Positions 9,181-17,950 of a stretch of 64,000 nucleotides of DNA are shown in pieces. Under the pieces are notes generated by a model. The model was not told the origin of the DNA. It saw only the letters and a list, made by a program, of their open reading frames with translations, and did no database searches. A program made the position numbers and the translations under genes. The DNA is from Syntrophomonas sp. UBA1376 (GTDB taxonomy: Bacteria; Bacillota; Syntrophomonadia; Syntrophomonadales; Syntrophomonadaceae): positions 1 through 64,000 of the forward strand of contig DBRE01000002.1 in assembly GCA_002305535.1 (NCBI GenBank). Direction: 5' to 3'. How positions within the stretch are numbered: position 1 is the stretch's first letter; each line of letters begins with the position of its first letter.

Positions 9181-9423
9181 TTAGCCGGCTTGTTTTAGCG
9201 AATGCATAGTCTGTTGTTTTCTGTAGTACTGTTGGTAGGCTCCTGCCCAACGAACGGCTTCATCTGCTCTTTTACGTTCCAAAAGCACTCTTAGTTTCGC
9301 AAACCTCTCCCGGGCATCCTTTTCGATTATGATGGTAGCCATGTATAGGGCTACATATAGGCCACCTTTGACTAAGAAGTAAATAAAGGTATAGAACAGA
9401 AAAGTTTGTTGAAGCTCAGTCAT
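9181..9423 (-). CDS. Small membrane protein of unknown function (80 aa)
   Basis: Not recognised. The N-terminal half (about residues 7-33) is one hydrophobic segment rich in aromatic residues, followed by a charged helical tail (EKDARERFAKLRVLLERKR) expected in the cytoplasm and a Gln/Tyr-rich end (QQYYRKQQ). The ATG at 9423 follows GGAGGAGGAT; an in-frame GTG just before it is less likely. It is second in a two-gene operon behind a 32-residue membrane peptide and ends at the shared terminator. The single helix plus basic tail resembles accessory subunits of membrane complexes, but no partner is evident nearby. Confidence 0.65.
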   Translation of the reverse strand: MTELQQTFLFYTFIYFLVKGGLYVALYMATIIIEKDARERFAKLRVLLERKRADEAVRWAGAYQQYYRKQQTMHSLKQAG

Positions 9424-9461
9424 CACTATCCTCCTCCTTCATAAATAGAGAGAAGCTAGAT

Positions 9462-9560
9462 TTAGGTTTCTAAGTAAACACGTTTAAACACGTATAATAT
9501 GCTGACTGTTCCGCTGATGAGGGTGATTCCAATAGCTGCCGCAGCAAATAAACCGGTCAT
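9462..9560 (-). CDS. Tiny membrane peptide (32 aa), first gene of a small operon
   Basis: A 32-codon frame starting MTGLFAAAAIGITL and ending VYLET. Nearly the whole peptide is one transmembrane helix followed by KR, the positive-inside pattern. The ATG follows GAGGAGGGG at ideal distance and the stop lies 38 bases before the start of the 80-residue membrane protein, whose own ribosome site is also strong. The two strong ribosome sites and the matching helix plus basic-tail plan argue that both are real. No known family recognised. Confidence 0.6.
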   Translation of the reverse strand: MTGLFAAAAIGITLISGTVSILYVFKRVYLET

Positions 9561-9594
9561 AATACCCCTCCTCACAAATTCACAACCTGTGATG

Positions 9595-9651
9595 TTAACA
9601 ACATATTAACAACATATGATGTATTTAGCAAATTGCGTAATTGTTCGCAAT
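9595..9651 (-). promoter_or_regulatory. Repeat-rich upstream region of the small membrane-protein operon
   Basis: Two tandem copies of TTAACAACATA (9595-9605 and 9606-9616) are followed by an inverted repeat ATTGCG-N8-CGCAAT (9632-9651). They lie 35-90 bases upstream of the 32-residue peptide gene, where operator sites would be expected. The regulator is unknown. Confidence 0.4.
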
Positions 9652-9669
9652 ATTAAGGAAAATAAAAAG

Positions 9670-9731
9670 AAGAGGCTAAAAAGCCTCTTAAACAGTTCAT
9701 ATTAGCAAAAAAAACGAGCTGAATTCAGCTC
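9670..9731 (-). terminator. Tandem intrinsic terminators after the RHH gene
   Basis: Two hairpins read on the minus strand. GAGCTGAATTCAGCTC (9716-9731) is followed by a run of eight T. AAGAGGCT-AAAA-AGCCTCTT (9670-9689) is followed by a T-rich tract. They separate the ribbon-helix-helix gene from the small membrane-protein operon. Confidence 0.75.
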
Positions 9732-9757
9732 ATTAAATGCCCGTTGTTCTTATTGAT

Positions 9758-9958
9758 TTATTCAGGGTCCATCTTTTCCTCGTCTTCATTCAAACCAATA
9801 ATTTGTCCGCCCATACCTTCAAAACCTTCGCGCCATTCATCCAGATACTGTTCGATCAATCTTCGTACCAGTCGAGATTTGGTAGTTGCCTGATCCGCAC
9901 AGGCAAACCGTAATTCACGATCGATATCTTCTGGGACGACTACAGATATGTACTTCAT
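9758..9958 (-). CDS. Ribbon-helix-helix (CopG/Arc-like) DNA-binding protein
   Basis: Protein of 66 residues. The strand segment KYISVVVPEDIDRELR followed by two helices (TTKSRLVRRLIEQYLDEW) is the ribbon-helix-helix pattern. The C-terminus is acidic (NEDEEKMDPE). The ATG of MKYIS follows GGGAGGAGAAAGG; the longer frame lacks a site. No toxin gene is adjacent, so it is more likely a stand-alone regulator than an antitoxin. It lies just upstream of the small membrane-protein operon on the same strand, a possible target (inference). Confidence 0.75.
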   Translation of the reverse strand: MKYISVVVPEDIDRELRFACADQATTKSRLVRRLIEQYLDEWREGFEGMGGQIIGLNEDEEKMDPE

Positions 9959-10471
9959 ACCTTTCTCCTCCCTTCTACTGATCATTTAATACTCCGCTCC
10001 CTAATACTATCCTTATTGTAATATTAAGTAGCTGGGCATTCAATTCGCTTGTGACAATTTGCACTATAAACAGGGCGCTTCGCATTTTGGCAAGGATAAA
10101 GACACCTAATTGTAATTGGGATCACTATCACAATAATAAGGTATTATCCTAAATATCTTGTGAAGCTTACAAAATTGGGCATTTGTAGGCTGTTATCCTG
10201 ACAGCATGCATAGGATTCTCCTAATCCCGTAAATTTGTCATTTCAACAAATGAGACGAAAAATAGTGCGTACAGGAGTTAAAAAGCGCATGATAAGCAGC
10301 AAAAAGCACCATATCATATTAACAAGATAGTCAAGAATGAGTAGCAAAACGTTCCAGGTCAGTAAGTTCTGCCCACACCCGTTTACCCGGAGAATACTTT
10401 TTTAGGGGCCGATAGTATACTATTGACCTTGCGAAGCAATTCTTGCTAGGCTAAAAAGGAGGAGAAAGGGA
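9959..10471. other. Intergenic region, 513 bases, upstream of ylbF-like gene
   Basis: No gene longer than a dozen codons with a ribosome site. Weak symmetry elements are present: TTGTGAAGCTTACAA (10158-10172) and ATTTGT/ACAAAT arms near 10230. A possible -10 TATACT lies near 10416. Nothing here can be named with confidence. Confidence 0.5.
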
Positions 10472-10825
10472 GTGCTTGGTATGTCTACTAATCCATATGA
10501 TAATGCCCATGAATTGTCCAGATCTATTTTACAAAGCGAAATATTCAATAATTATCTGCAGACCAAAAAGGAGCTTGACCGAAAACCGGCTAGCCGTGAT
10601 AAGGTCTTAGAGTTTCGCAACCGCCAAATGGTAGTTAATCGCGCCCATGTTACCGGAGAAGAAGTTCCTGCAGACTTCATCAGACAGCTTAGTCTTGATT
10701 TTGCTAAATTAAATCAAGAAAAGGACATAGCTGCGTTCTTCAATGCGGAAGCCGAATTCATAAACATGTTTAATGATATTCAGGAAATCATTCGACAGTC
10801 TATAGATAAGGTTCTGTCTGAATAG
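10472..10825 (+). CDS. YlbF/YmcA family protein
   Basis: Protein of 117 residues, almost entirely helical, of the YlbF/YmcA (Com_YlbF) family. In Bacillus these proteins act with YaaT and affect RNase Y-dependent RNA processing, competence and sporulation. Visible features are the helical N-terminus NAHELSRSILQSEIFNNYLQ and the charged middle. No catalytic motif is expected. The start is ambiguous: GTG at 10472 lies nine bases from AAGGAGG, while ATG at 10481 (MSTNPYDN) could use the weaker AAAGGGA. It stands alone, followed by a possible structured leader and the terminator at 10934. Confidence 0.75.
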   Translation: MLGMSTNPYDNAHELSRSILQSEIFNNYLQTKKELDRKPASRDKVLEFRNRQMVVNRAHVTGEEVPADFIRQLSLDFAKLNQEKDIAAFFNAEAEFINMFNDIQEIIRQSIDKVLSE

Positions 10826-10933
10826 AAATGTATATTAGCATTTGTACTTATAATGCCACCCGGGCAAGCTAGTAAATCTGGTATGCGCCCGATAGCCAGT
10901 GGAGAATACCCATTTAAATGAATCCATTAATTA

Positions 10934-10960
10934 GTCAGGGATCTTCCCTGGCTTTTTTTT
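10934..10960 (+). terminator. Intrinsic terminator downstream of ylbF-like gene
   Basis: GTCAGGG-ATCTT-CCCTGGC stem followed by eight T. It ends the ylbF-like transcript before the gdh promoter. Confidence 0.85.
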
Positions 10961-11010
10961 AAGCTTTGGTAGATGTTGATCATGAATACAATATATCTGG
11001 CCAGAATCTA

Positions 11011-12419
<1,409 letters not shown>

Positions 12420-12435
12420 TAGGCTTAAATAGACG

Positions 12436-12472
12436 GAGGGTGTTACCTGTAGACGGGAGCATCCTCTTTTTT
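12436..12472 (+). terminator. Intrinsic terminator of gdhA
   Basis: GAGGGTG and CATCCTC arms (12436-12442, 12460-12466) followed by six T. Confidence 0.75.
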
Positions 12473-12580
12473 ACTTTAAATCCTGTGGTGGGCAACTGTT
12501 TAGAGGCACTTTGGGTTTGTTTCTAGTTTGCTTTTGGCTGTGTTATAATAAGCTCTAATGTATATAGTAGGAGGACGACT

Positions 12581-13546
12581 ATGCGTAAGAAAACCAATTG
12601 CCAGGTGTTGGCTTTAATATTGATACTGGCAGTTTTTATGCTGTCTGGCTGTCAGGAAGATACTCAGGAACAAGCCATCGGTGAGGTTAATGGTGATATT
12701 ATTACCCAGAAACAATTTGATCAACACTATCGGATGGTATTGAGTTGGTATCAACAAACTTACGGAGAAGTTGATGAGAAAAATGATCAGGAGTTGGTAG
12801 CCAACCTTAAGGACAGCAGCTTTCAAGATCTGGTAGTACAGAAGCTTATTCTTCAGGAGAGTGAAAGAAGGGGTATTGAAGCCGACCTGGAGCAGGTGGA
12901 ACAGGATCTTGAAGCTATTCGTGCTCAAAGAGACCAGCTGGAAGAGAACGGTTATCAGAAATTCCTGGATGAAAACGGATTTGATGAAGAATTCTTAAAA
13001 CAGGAATGGATTACCCAGAATCTATTTGTGCAATTACAGGATGAAGTGACCAGTGATATAGTGGTGACCGAAGAGGAAGCCCAGAACTATTATGAAGAAA
13101 ACAAGACGGTATTTCAGCATCCGGCCGGCAAAGAGATTTATCATATCCTGGTAGAAGACCAGGAAAAAGCCAATGAAGTTCTAAAACAACTGAATGAAGG
13201 TAAATCATTTGGTGAGTTGGCGGCCCAGTATTCTATTGATCCCGGCAGCAAATCCCGAGGTGGGGATGTTGGCCTGGTAAATGAGGATACCAATTTCGTA
13301 GAACCATTTAAGAAGGCTGCTCTGGAATTGTCTCCGGGAACATTACTGACAACACCAGTTGAGTCTGAGTTCGGGTTCCATATCATCAAGGCCGGGCAAC
13401 AGTTGGATGAAGGTGTCTGGCCTTATAGTAAAGTTCAGGATGATATAGAAGCTTCGTTACTGAGATATAAACAGGAGGAATCCTTCAACCAGTTCCTGGA
13501 GGATCTGCAAGCTAAGGCGGAAATAAAAGATTTCCGTAAATCCTAA
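12581..13546 (+). CDS. prsA: PrsA/SurA-like peptidyl-prolyl isomerase lipoprotein
   Basis: Extracytoplasmic foldase of 321 residues. The N-terminus has a lipoprotein signal (MRKKTNCQVLALILIL) with lipobox LSGC and lipid-anchored Cys at residue 24. A SurA_N-type helical chaperone region (about 30-180) is followed by a parvulin domain (about 184-275) with the family blocks HILVEDQEKANEVL, FGELAAQYSIDPGSKSRGGDVG and ESEFGFHIIKAG. A C-terminal helical tail completes the PrsA layout. The start follows TAGGAGGACG. A strong terminator follows, so the gene is monocistronic; a -10 TATAAT lies near 12543. Confidence 0.9.
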   Translation: MRKKTNCQVLALILILAVFMLSGCQEDTQEQAIGEVNGDIITQKQFDQHYRMVLSWYQQTYGEVDEKNDQELVANLKDSSFQDLVVQKLILQESERRGIEADLEQVEQDLEAIRAQRDQLEENGYQKFLDENGFDEEFLKQEWITQNLFVQLQDEVTSDIVVTEEEAQNYYEENKTVFQHPAGKEIYHILVEDQEKANEVLKQLNEGKSFGELAAQYSIDPGSKSRGGDVGLVNEDTNFVEPFKKAALELSPGTLLTTPVESEFGFHIIKAGQQLDEGVWPYSKVQDDIEASLLRYKQEESFNQFLEDLQAKAEIKDFRKS

Positions 13547-13567
13547 CCGTGACTGTCGTAGGATAAG

Positions 13568-13605
13568 AACGGTGACAGGGGACACCTACCTTGTCACCGT
13601 TTTTC
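13568..13605 (+). terminator. Intrinsic terminator of prsA
   Basis: AACGGTGACA and TGTCACCGTT arms around a 14-base loop, followed by a T-rich run. Confidence 0.85.
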
Positions 13606-13777
13606 TTTTGCCTGCGCAAGTAGGGAGCGGTTCTAGATTAATGCAAAAGTCCCTAAGGGGGCGATGAGGGCATCGTCTCTTACGGACTTACCCAGTAGGT
13701 TACACCCCGGCGTTGATCACATCTATTCAAGTGATATAGCAAACAACTAAGACTTGTTTAGTGGGCTGTTAAAGAGT

Positions 13778-13803
13778 ACCATTATATATGATAATGGTTA
13801 TCA
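13778..13803. promoter_or_regulatory. Fur box upstream of fur (autoregulation candidate)
   Basis: GATAATGGTTATC (13790-13802) differs by one base from the perfect GATAATnATTATC boxes before the two feo loci. It overlaps a second palindrome, ACCATTAT-N5-ATAATGGT (13778-13798). Position 25 bases before the start suits autorepression. Confidence 0.65.
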
Positions 13804-13827
13804 AACAAGTGGTGCTTGGTGAGAAAT

Positions 13828-14253
13828 ATGAAGACTATTTATCAGAAGATCGACCAAAGTGAATACCGTATGACTCCCCAACGATCTGTAGTCTTGCAGG
13901 TGATGCTCGAAAACCAGGGGCAGCATCTGAACGCCGAAGATGTCCTGGCTAAAGCTCGTAGTAAATCTCCCAGTATTGGAATTGCTACTGTTTATAGGAC
14001 TTTGGAAAAGCTGGCTGCCATTGGCGTTCTTTACAAAAATATGTTTGAAGGTGGGAGCTATCGCTATGAGCTGTCCATAGGGGATGAACATCAGCATCAT
14101 CATCTCATATGTCTGTCCTGCGGATCGATTACCGAAGTGGAAGATGACCTCTTGCATATTTTGGAGGAAAGGTTAGAAAACAATGGTTTTCAAGTGGTAG
14201 ATCACGAACTTAAGTTTTACGGATATTGCCCTGAGTGTAGGGTTGATAAATAA
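13828..14253 (+). CDS. fur: Fur family metalloregulator
   Basis: Ferric-uptake-regulator family repressor of 141 residues. An N-terminal winged helix (MTPQRSVVLQVM; GIATVYRTLEKL as recognition helix, about 50-61) precedes a dimerisation domain with the metal cluster HQHHHLICLSCG (about 90-101) and a C-terminal CPEC, the two CxxC pairs of the structural zinc site. The ATG at 13828 was chosen; TTG at 13816 and GTG at 13819 are in frame but have no better ribosome site. Its operator is in its own promoter, and a perfect box stands before feoA directly downstream, so Fe2+-sensing Fur is likelier than Zur or PerR. Confidence 0.88.
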   Translation: MKTIYQKIDQSEYRMTPQRSVVLQVMLENQGQHLNAEDVLAKARSKSPSIGIATVYRTLEKLAAIGVLYKNMFEGGSYRYELSIGDEHQHHHLICLSCGSITEVEDDLLHILEERLENNGFQVVDHELKFYGYCPECRVDK

Positions 14254-14274
14254 ATATTTTTTTCAGAACCCATT

Positions 14275-14287
14275 GATAATGATTATC
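14275..14287. promoter_or_regulatory. Perfect Fur box upstream of feoA/suf genes
   Basis: GATAATGATTATC, a 6-1-6 perfect palindrome, followed by a partial repeat CTTATC. It lies about 95 bases before the first feoA. Confidence 0.75.
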
Positions 14288-14381
14288 CTTATCGGATTTT
14301 TCAATCATTACTAAGGTTTTCATTTTGGTAATTGTATTTTTCCTGATTTGTTAGTGCCGAAGGGAAAAGGAGGAGTAACCA

Positions 14382-14600
14382 GTGAGATTAGATATATTAG
14401 AAACTGGTCGCAAAGCACAAGTGATCCGCATTGGCCGAGGGTCGGAAGCAGAACAGCGCTTAATGGACATGGGTATTGTGCCGGGAGTCGAAGTTGAACT
14501 ATTGGCCAAGCATCCCTTTCGGGGGCCCATAATCATAGGTTTAGGTAATAGCCGTATTGCTCTGGGACGTAGATTAGCCAGTTCTATCGAGGTGGAATAA
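14382..14600 (+). CDS. feoA: FeoA-domain protein
   Basis: SH3-like FeoA protein of 72 residues, usually a cytoplasmic partner of the ferrous iron permease FeoB. It shows the family pattern IGRGSEAEQRLMDMGIVPGVEVELL followed by IIIGLGNSRIALGRRLA. The start is GTG, eight bases after AAAGGAGGAG. There is no feoB beside it; feoB is about 30 kb away with its own feoA. The gene sits behind a perfect Fur box and ahead of the SufC/SufB pair, so it may serve iron-sulfur assembly or iron sensing instead of uptake (inference). Confidence 0.85.
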   Translation: MRLDILETGRKAQVIRIGRGSEAEQRLMDMGIVPGVEVELLAKHPFRGPIIIGLGNSRIALGRRLASSIEVE

Positions 14601-14724
14601 ACGTGGAAAAACCTCGGGTCAATGCAGAAAAACTTTTATTACCATAACCATCTAAGAGTGATTAGACTTATAACAGCAGGTTATGTTATTCTAACGGTAG
14701 TTGAAGTAATTGGAGGGAACATAT

Positions 14725-15471
14725 ATGCTGCGTCTGGAACAGGTTAGCATGTCAGTTAATGATTCCAATGGCGGTAACAAAGACATTCTGCACAATATAG
14801 ATTTAGATTTTACTTCAGGAAAACTCTATGCAATAACTGGACCTAATGGCGGCGGCAAAACTTCACTTGCCAAAGTCATTATGGGTATTTATGATCTCTC
14901 GGCCGGACAGATATTTCTGCACGATGAAGAAATAAGCCATTTAACAGTTTCCGAAAGAGCTCACAAGGGAATAGCTTATGCCTTTCAGCAACCTCCACGT
15001 TTTAAGGGTTTGACGGTCAGCGATTTATTGAAAATAGCTTATGGGGATATTGATATCATGGGGCTGAGAAAAAGTTTGCGTGATGTAGGCCTTTGCCCAG
15101 AAGACTATCTGGATAGAGACGTAGGCCCCGGCTTAAGCGGCGGAGAGATGAAACGCATAGAGATCGCCCAGGTTTTAGCCCGTCAGGCTACCATCAGTAT
15201 TTTTGATGAACCTGAGGCGGGGGTGGATTTATGGACAATACAACGATTGATCGGTATCATTGTAAACCGTTTTAAGGATAACCCCAACTGCACAGCTATT
15301 ATCATTACCCACAATGAGAATGTTTTGCCCATCTGTGATGAGATCATTGTTCTGGAGGAAGGACGGATTCGCGACCGAGGTACTTATCAAGAAATATGGC
15401 CTTCTATCAGAGAAGATATTGAATGCAAGCGCAGATTAGAGTGCCGGGGGGAATTCGGATATGAAATTTAA
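14725..15471 (+). CDS. sufC: SufC-like ABC ATPase of a minimal SUF iron-sulfur assembly system
   Basis: Soluble ABC ATPase of 248 residues that pairs with SufB in Fe-S cluster assembly. Walker A is GPNGGGKTSL (about 35-44), the Q-loop is AFQQPPRFKG, the signature LSGGEMKRIEIAQ and Walker B ISIFDEPEAGVDLW. The start is the ATG after TTGGAGGGAAC; an in-frame TTG five codons upstream overlaps that site. The stop overlaps the sufB start by 11 bases, implying translational coupling. No sufS, sufD, sufU or sufE is present, so this is the two-gene form (called SMS in recent literature) found in archaea and anaerobic bacteria. Confidence 0.88.
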   Translation: MLRLEQVSMSVNDSNGGNKDILHNIDLDFTSGKLYAITGPNGGGKTSLAKVIMGIYDLSAGQIFLHDEEISHLTVSERAHKGIAYAFQQPPRFKGLTVSDLLKIAYGDIDIMGLRKSLRDVGLCPEDYLDRDVGPGLSGGEMKRIEIAQVLARQATISIFDEPEAGVDLWTIQRLIGIIVNRFKDNPNCTAIIITHNENVLPICDEIIVLEEGRIRDRGTYQEIWPSIREDIECKRRLECRGEFGYEI

Positions 15472-16384
15472 CCAGATCGATAGTGACCTATTGAATACTA
15501 TCGCTAGTATTACTGAAGTTCCCAAGGGAGCGGTCAATATTCGTAAAGATGGTCAACCTCTGATCAGAATGTCATCACCTAACATCATCATCAAGCCTAA
15601 AGAGGACAAGCCTGGTATAGACGTCATCGTTAAACCGGGCACAAAAAATGAATCTGTGCATATTCCGGTGTTGGTTACCCAGGCCGGTTTGCAGGATCTG
15701 GTTTACAATACCTTTGAAATAGGGGAGGATGCTGACGTTACCATTATTGCTGGGTGTGGAATACACAACGAAAGCCATCAAGATTCCGGCCATGACGGCA
15801 TACATGAGTTTATCATAAAGCCGAAGGCCAGAGTTCGCTATGTGGAAAAGCATTATGGTGCTGGTAGCGGTAGAGGGAAAAAGGTCTTGAACCCGACCAC
15901 GGTAGTGAGGATAGGTAGCGAGGCCTATGCGGAAATGGAAATGGTGCAGATCGAAGGAGTGGATGACACTTATCGCAAGACGATCGCCTATGTGGAAGAT
16001 AAAGCTCACCTAAAAATCGTAGAACGCTTACTCACCCATAGACGCCAGTCGGCCCAGTCTGATATTGAAATAAGCATTGAGGGCAAAGGGGGCTCGGCCC
16101 AGATACTATCCCGTTCCGTGGGCAAAGATGAATCCTATCAGGTTTTCAAAGCCTCCATGATAGGGAAAACAGAGTGCACCGGGCATGTAGAATGTGATTC
16201 CATTATTATGGGCAATGCCGTGATCAAGGCGATTCCATCCCTGGAAGCCGAAAATTCTGAAGCGGTATTGACTCATGAAGCCGCTATCGGCAAAATTGCC
16301 GGTGAGCAGTTAATTAAATTGATGTCTCTGGGCTTAACTGAGGAAGAGGCTGTGAATACCATTATTGAAGGATTTTTGCGATGA
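15461..16384 (+). CDS. sufB: SufB/SufD-like scaffold protein of a minimal SUF system
   Basis: Beta-helix scaffold of 307 residues, clearly shorter than canonical SufB (about 470), as in minimal two-gene systems. Visible blocks are VTIIAGCGIHN (about 99-109), HEFIIKPKARVRYVEKHYG, SVGKDESYQVFKASMIGKTECTGH (about 227-250), CDSIIMGNA, and the C-terminal AVLTHEAAIGKIAGEQLIKLMSLGLTEEEA typical of SufB/D. Cys102 in AGCG and the Cys residues in the 240-255 region are candidate cluster ligands. It is coupled to sufC by an 11-base overlap and followed 21 bases later by a LysR regulator. Confidence 0.87.
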   Translation: MKFNQIDSDLLNTIASITEVPKGAVNIRKDGQPLIRMSSPNIIIKPKEDKPGIDVIVKPGTKNESVHIPVLVTQAGLQDLVYNTFEIGEDADVTIIAGCGIHNESHQDSGHDGIHEFIIKPKARVRYVEKHYGAGSGRGKKVLNPTTVVRIGSEAYAEMEMVQIEGVDDTYRKTIAYVEDKAHLKIVERLLTHRRQSAQSDIEISIEGKGGSAQILSRSVGKDESYQVFKASMIGKTECTGHVECDSIIMGNAVIKAIPSLEAENSEAVLTHEAAIGKIAGEQLIKLMSLGLTEEEAVNTIIEGFLR

Positions 16385-16405
16385 TAAGCAAATGGTGGTG
16401 AGCGA

Positions 16406-17308
16406 ATGAATCTTAACCTTTACAAAACCTATGTCAAAGTGGTGGAAACCCAAAATTTGTCCCGGACTGCGGAGGAGATCGGTTTATCACAGCCTGCTGT
16501 GACCAAACAGATCCAGGCCTTGGAGGATATGTTTGGGGTATTGTTGTTGGAACGTTCTGGACGCCGATTGAAAACTACCGAAGCGGGGGAGACCTTATAC
16601 CAATGTGCCCGGGATATAATAAAAGCCATGGATAAGACTGAAAAGGCTATGGAAGAGGTTTCAGAGAGCCGTCGGGGCACCCTTTGCATTGGGGCTAGCA
16701 CTATTCCTGGCCAATACATTTTACCGGCTTTTATCAAGCATTTTAAGGATCGTTTTCCCAATGTCACTATCAGTATGGATATTGCTGATACGGAAAAAAT
16801 ATTCAATCGGATCGCTGACAGGGAATTGGATGTTGGAGTGGTAGGTGGTTGGATCAACAACCGCAAGGTAGACGGGTTTGTCTGGTTAGAAGATGACTTG
16901 GTGGTTATTGTTCCCTCAGATCATCACCTCGCCACCCGAGAATATGTTGAATTGCCGGATCTGCTAGGTGAAAAATGGATCATGCGGGAGAAAGGATCCG
17001 GTACCAGGCGAGCCATTGAAGATATTCTGAATGCTCAAGGTATAAAGCGTGAAGAATTGGATATTTGCTTAGAAGCAGGCAGCACTGGAGCGGTGCTAGC
17101 TGCAGTTGAGTCGGGTATGGGTATCAGTATAATATCACAGTGGGCGTTGAAACCTTCTGAGAGCCGAAGTGGCTTGGCCTGTATTAAATTTTCCAGCCAA
17201 GGATCCCGCCATTTCTACATAATCTATCCCCACCAAAAATCTCGACGTAAAACGGTTATTAACTTTTTAGACTTTCTTAGGAAAAGCTCTGAGGATATAT
17301 CCCCATAA
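16406..17308 (+). CDS. LysR family transcriptional regulator
   Basis: LysR-type regulator of 300 residues with the N-terminal helix-turn-helix NLSRTAEEIGLSQPAVTKQIQALED (about 17-42) and a periplasmic-binding-protein-like effector domain (about 90-295). The effector domain opens with LCIGASTIPGQYILP, typical of CysB/CysL-like members. It is transcribed with feoA-sufC-sufB on the same strand and ends at a terminator, so it may be part of that operon instead of divergent from its target, which is unusual for the family. The effector is unknown. Confidence 0.87.
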   Translation: MNLNLYKTYVKVVETQNLSRTAEEIGLSQPAVTKQIQALEDMFGVLLLERSGRRLKTTEAGETLYQCARDIIKAMDKTEKAMEEVSESRRGTLCIGASTIPGQYILPAFIKHFKDRFPNVTISMDIADTEKIFNRIADRELDVGVVGGWINNRKVDGFVWLEDDLVVIVPSDHHLATREYVELPDLLGEKWIMREKGSGTRRAIEDILNAQGIKREELDICLEAGSTGAVLAAVESGMGISIISQWALKPSESRSGLACIKFSSQGSRHFYIIYPHQKSRRKTVINFLDFLRKSSEDISP

Positions 17309-17342
17309 GCCTAACCGAAATTTCAAGGCAATTTGAAAAGAG

Positions 17343-17368
17343 AAACCGCCCGTTCGAGGGCGGTTTTT
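17343..17368. terminator. Bidirectional intrinsic terminator between lysR and rubrerythrin
   Basis: AAACCGCCC-GTTCGA-GGGCGGTTT followed by TT on plus; on minus the arm is followed by CTCTTTTC. Confidence 0.82.
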
Positions 17369-17371
17369 GAT

Positions 17372-17911
17372 CTAATAGTTTTCGCAGAGAACTTCGTAAT
17401 AGCTCTGGGGATGGTCACAGGCCGGGCACACTTCGGGAGCTTCAGTTCCTTCATGAACATATCCACAGTTGCGGCATCTCCATTGTACGGGATTAGGTTT
17501 CTTAAAGACGGTTTTGTTCTTGATATTGGCCAAAAGTTTGCGGTAGCGTTTTTCATGTTCTTCTTCTACTTCAGCTATTTCTCTGAAGACATCGGCAATC
17601 TCATGGAAGCCTTCTTCACGGGCGATTCTTTCGTATTCCGGGTACAAATTAGAGTGCTCATCTAGCTCGCCTTCCGCTGCTTCCAAGAGGTTCTCCTCGG
17701 TAGGATGAATGGAACCGCCAATTAAGAACTTGTAAAAACGTTTAGCATGCTCTTTTTCGTTGTCAGCCGTTTCCTGGAATATAGCAGCCATCTGCTTATA
17801 ACCTTCTTTATCAGCTTGGCTGGCAAAAAAGGTATACTTCATACGCACTTTAGATTCTCCAGTAAAAGCTGCCCAAAGGTTTTGTTCAGTTTTTGAACCT
17901 TTTAAGTCCAT
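17372..17911 (-). CDS. rbr: Rubrerythrin
   Basis: Peroxide-reducing diiron protein of 179 residues used by anaerobes against oxidative stress. The ferritin-like four-helix domain (1-138) carries the diiron ligands in FTGESKVRMKY, ETADNEKEHAKRF, EGELDEHSNLYPEYERIAREEGFHEI (in two strands of the same bundle) and EVEEEHEKRY. The C-terminal rubredoxin-like domain has CRNCGY and CPACDHP (about 145-170). The ATG follows TAGGAGGTAATG. It lies next to the iron and Fe-S gene cluster, convergent with it, and is transcribed behind the 143-residue hypothetical gene, 39 bases upstream. Confidence 0.95.
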   Translation of the reverse strand: MDLKGSKTEQNLWAAFTGESKVRMKYTFFASQADKEGYKQMAAIFQETADNEKEHAKRFYKFLIGGSIHPTEENLLEAAEGELDEHSNLYPEYERIAREEGFHEIADVFREIAEVEEEHEKRYRKLLANIKNKTVFKKPNPVQWRCRNCGYVHEGTEAPEVCPACDHPQSYYEVLCENY

Positions 17912-17950
17912 TTCATTACCTCCTAATTATTGATCTGATAGTACATTCCA

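Larger units (their letters stand above)
13547..13827. other. Intergenic region between prsA and fur, 281 bases
   Basis: Contains the prsA terminator, a 42-base imperfect hairpin at 13648-13689 (arms AAGTCC/GGACTT, then TAAG/CTTA, then CGATG/CATCG around AGGG) that lacks a T-run, and overlapping palindromes just before fur. No gene is seen. Confidence 0.6.

Noticed and set aside
9758..9958. Toxin-antitoxin module around the ribbon-helix-helix gene
   Set aside because: No toxin-sized frame is adjacent; the neighbour on each side is separated by terminators or a long non-coding stretch.
14382..14600. This feoA as a remnant of a lost feoAB operon
   Set aside because: The frame is intact, has a good ribosome site and a perfect Fur box, and it leads directly into the suf genes, so it looks functional.
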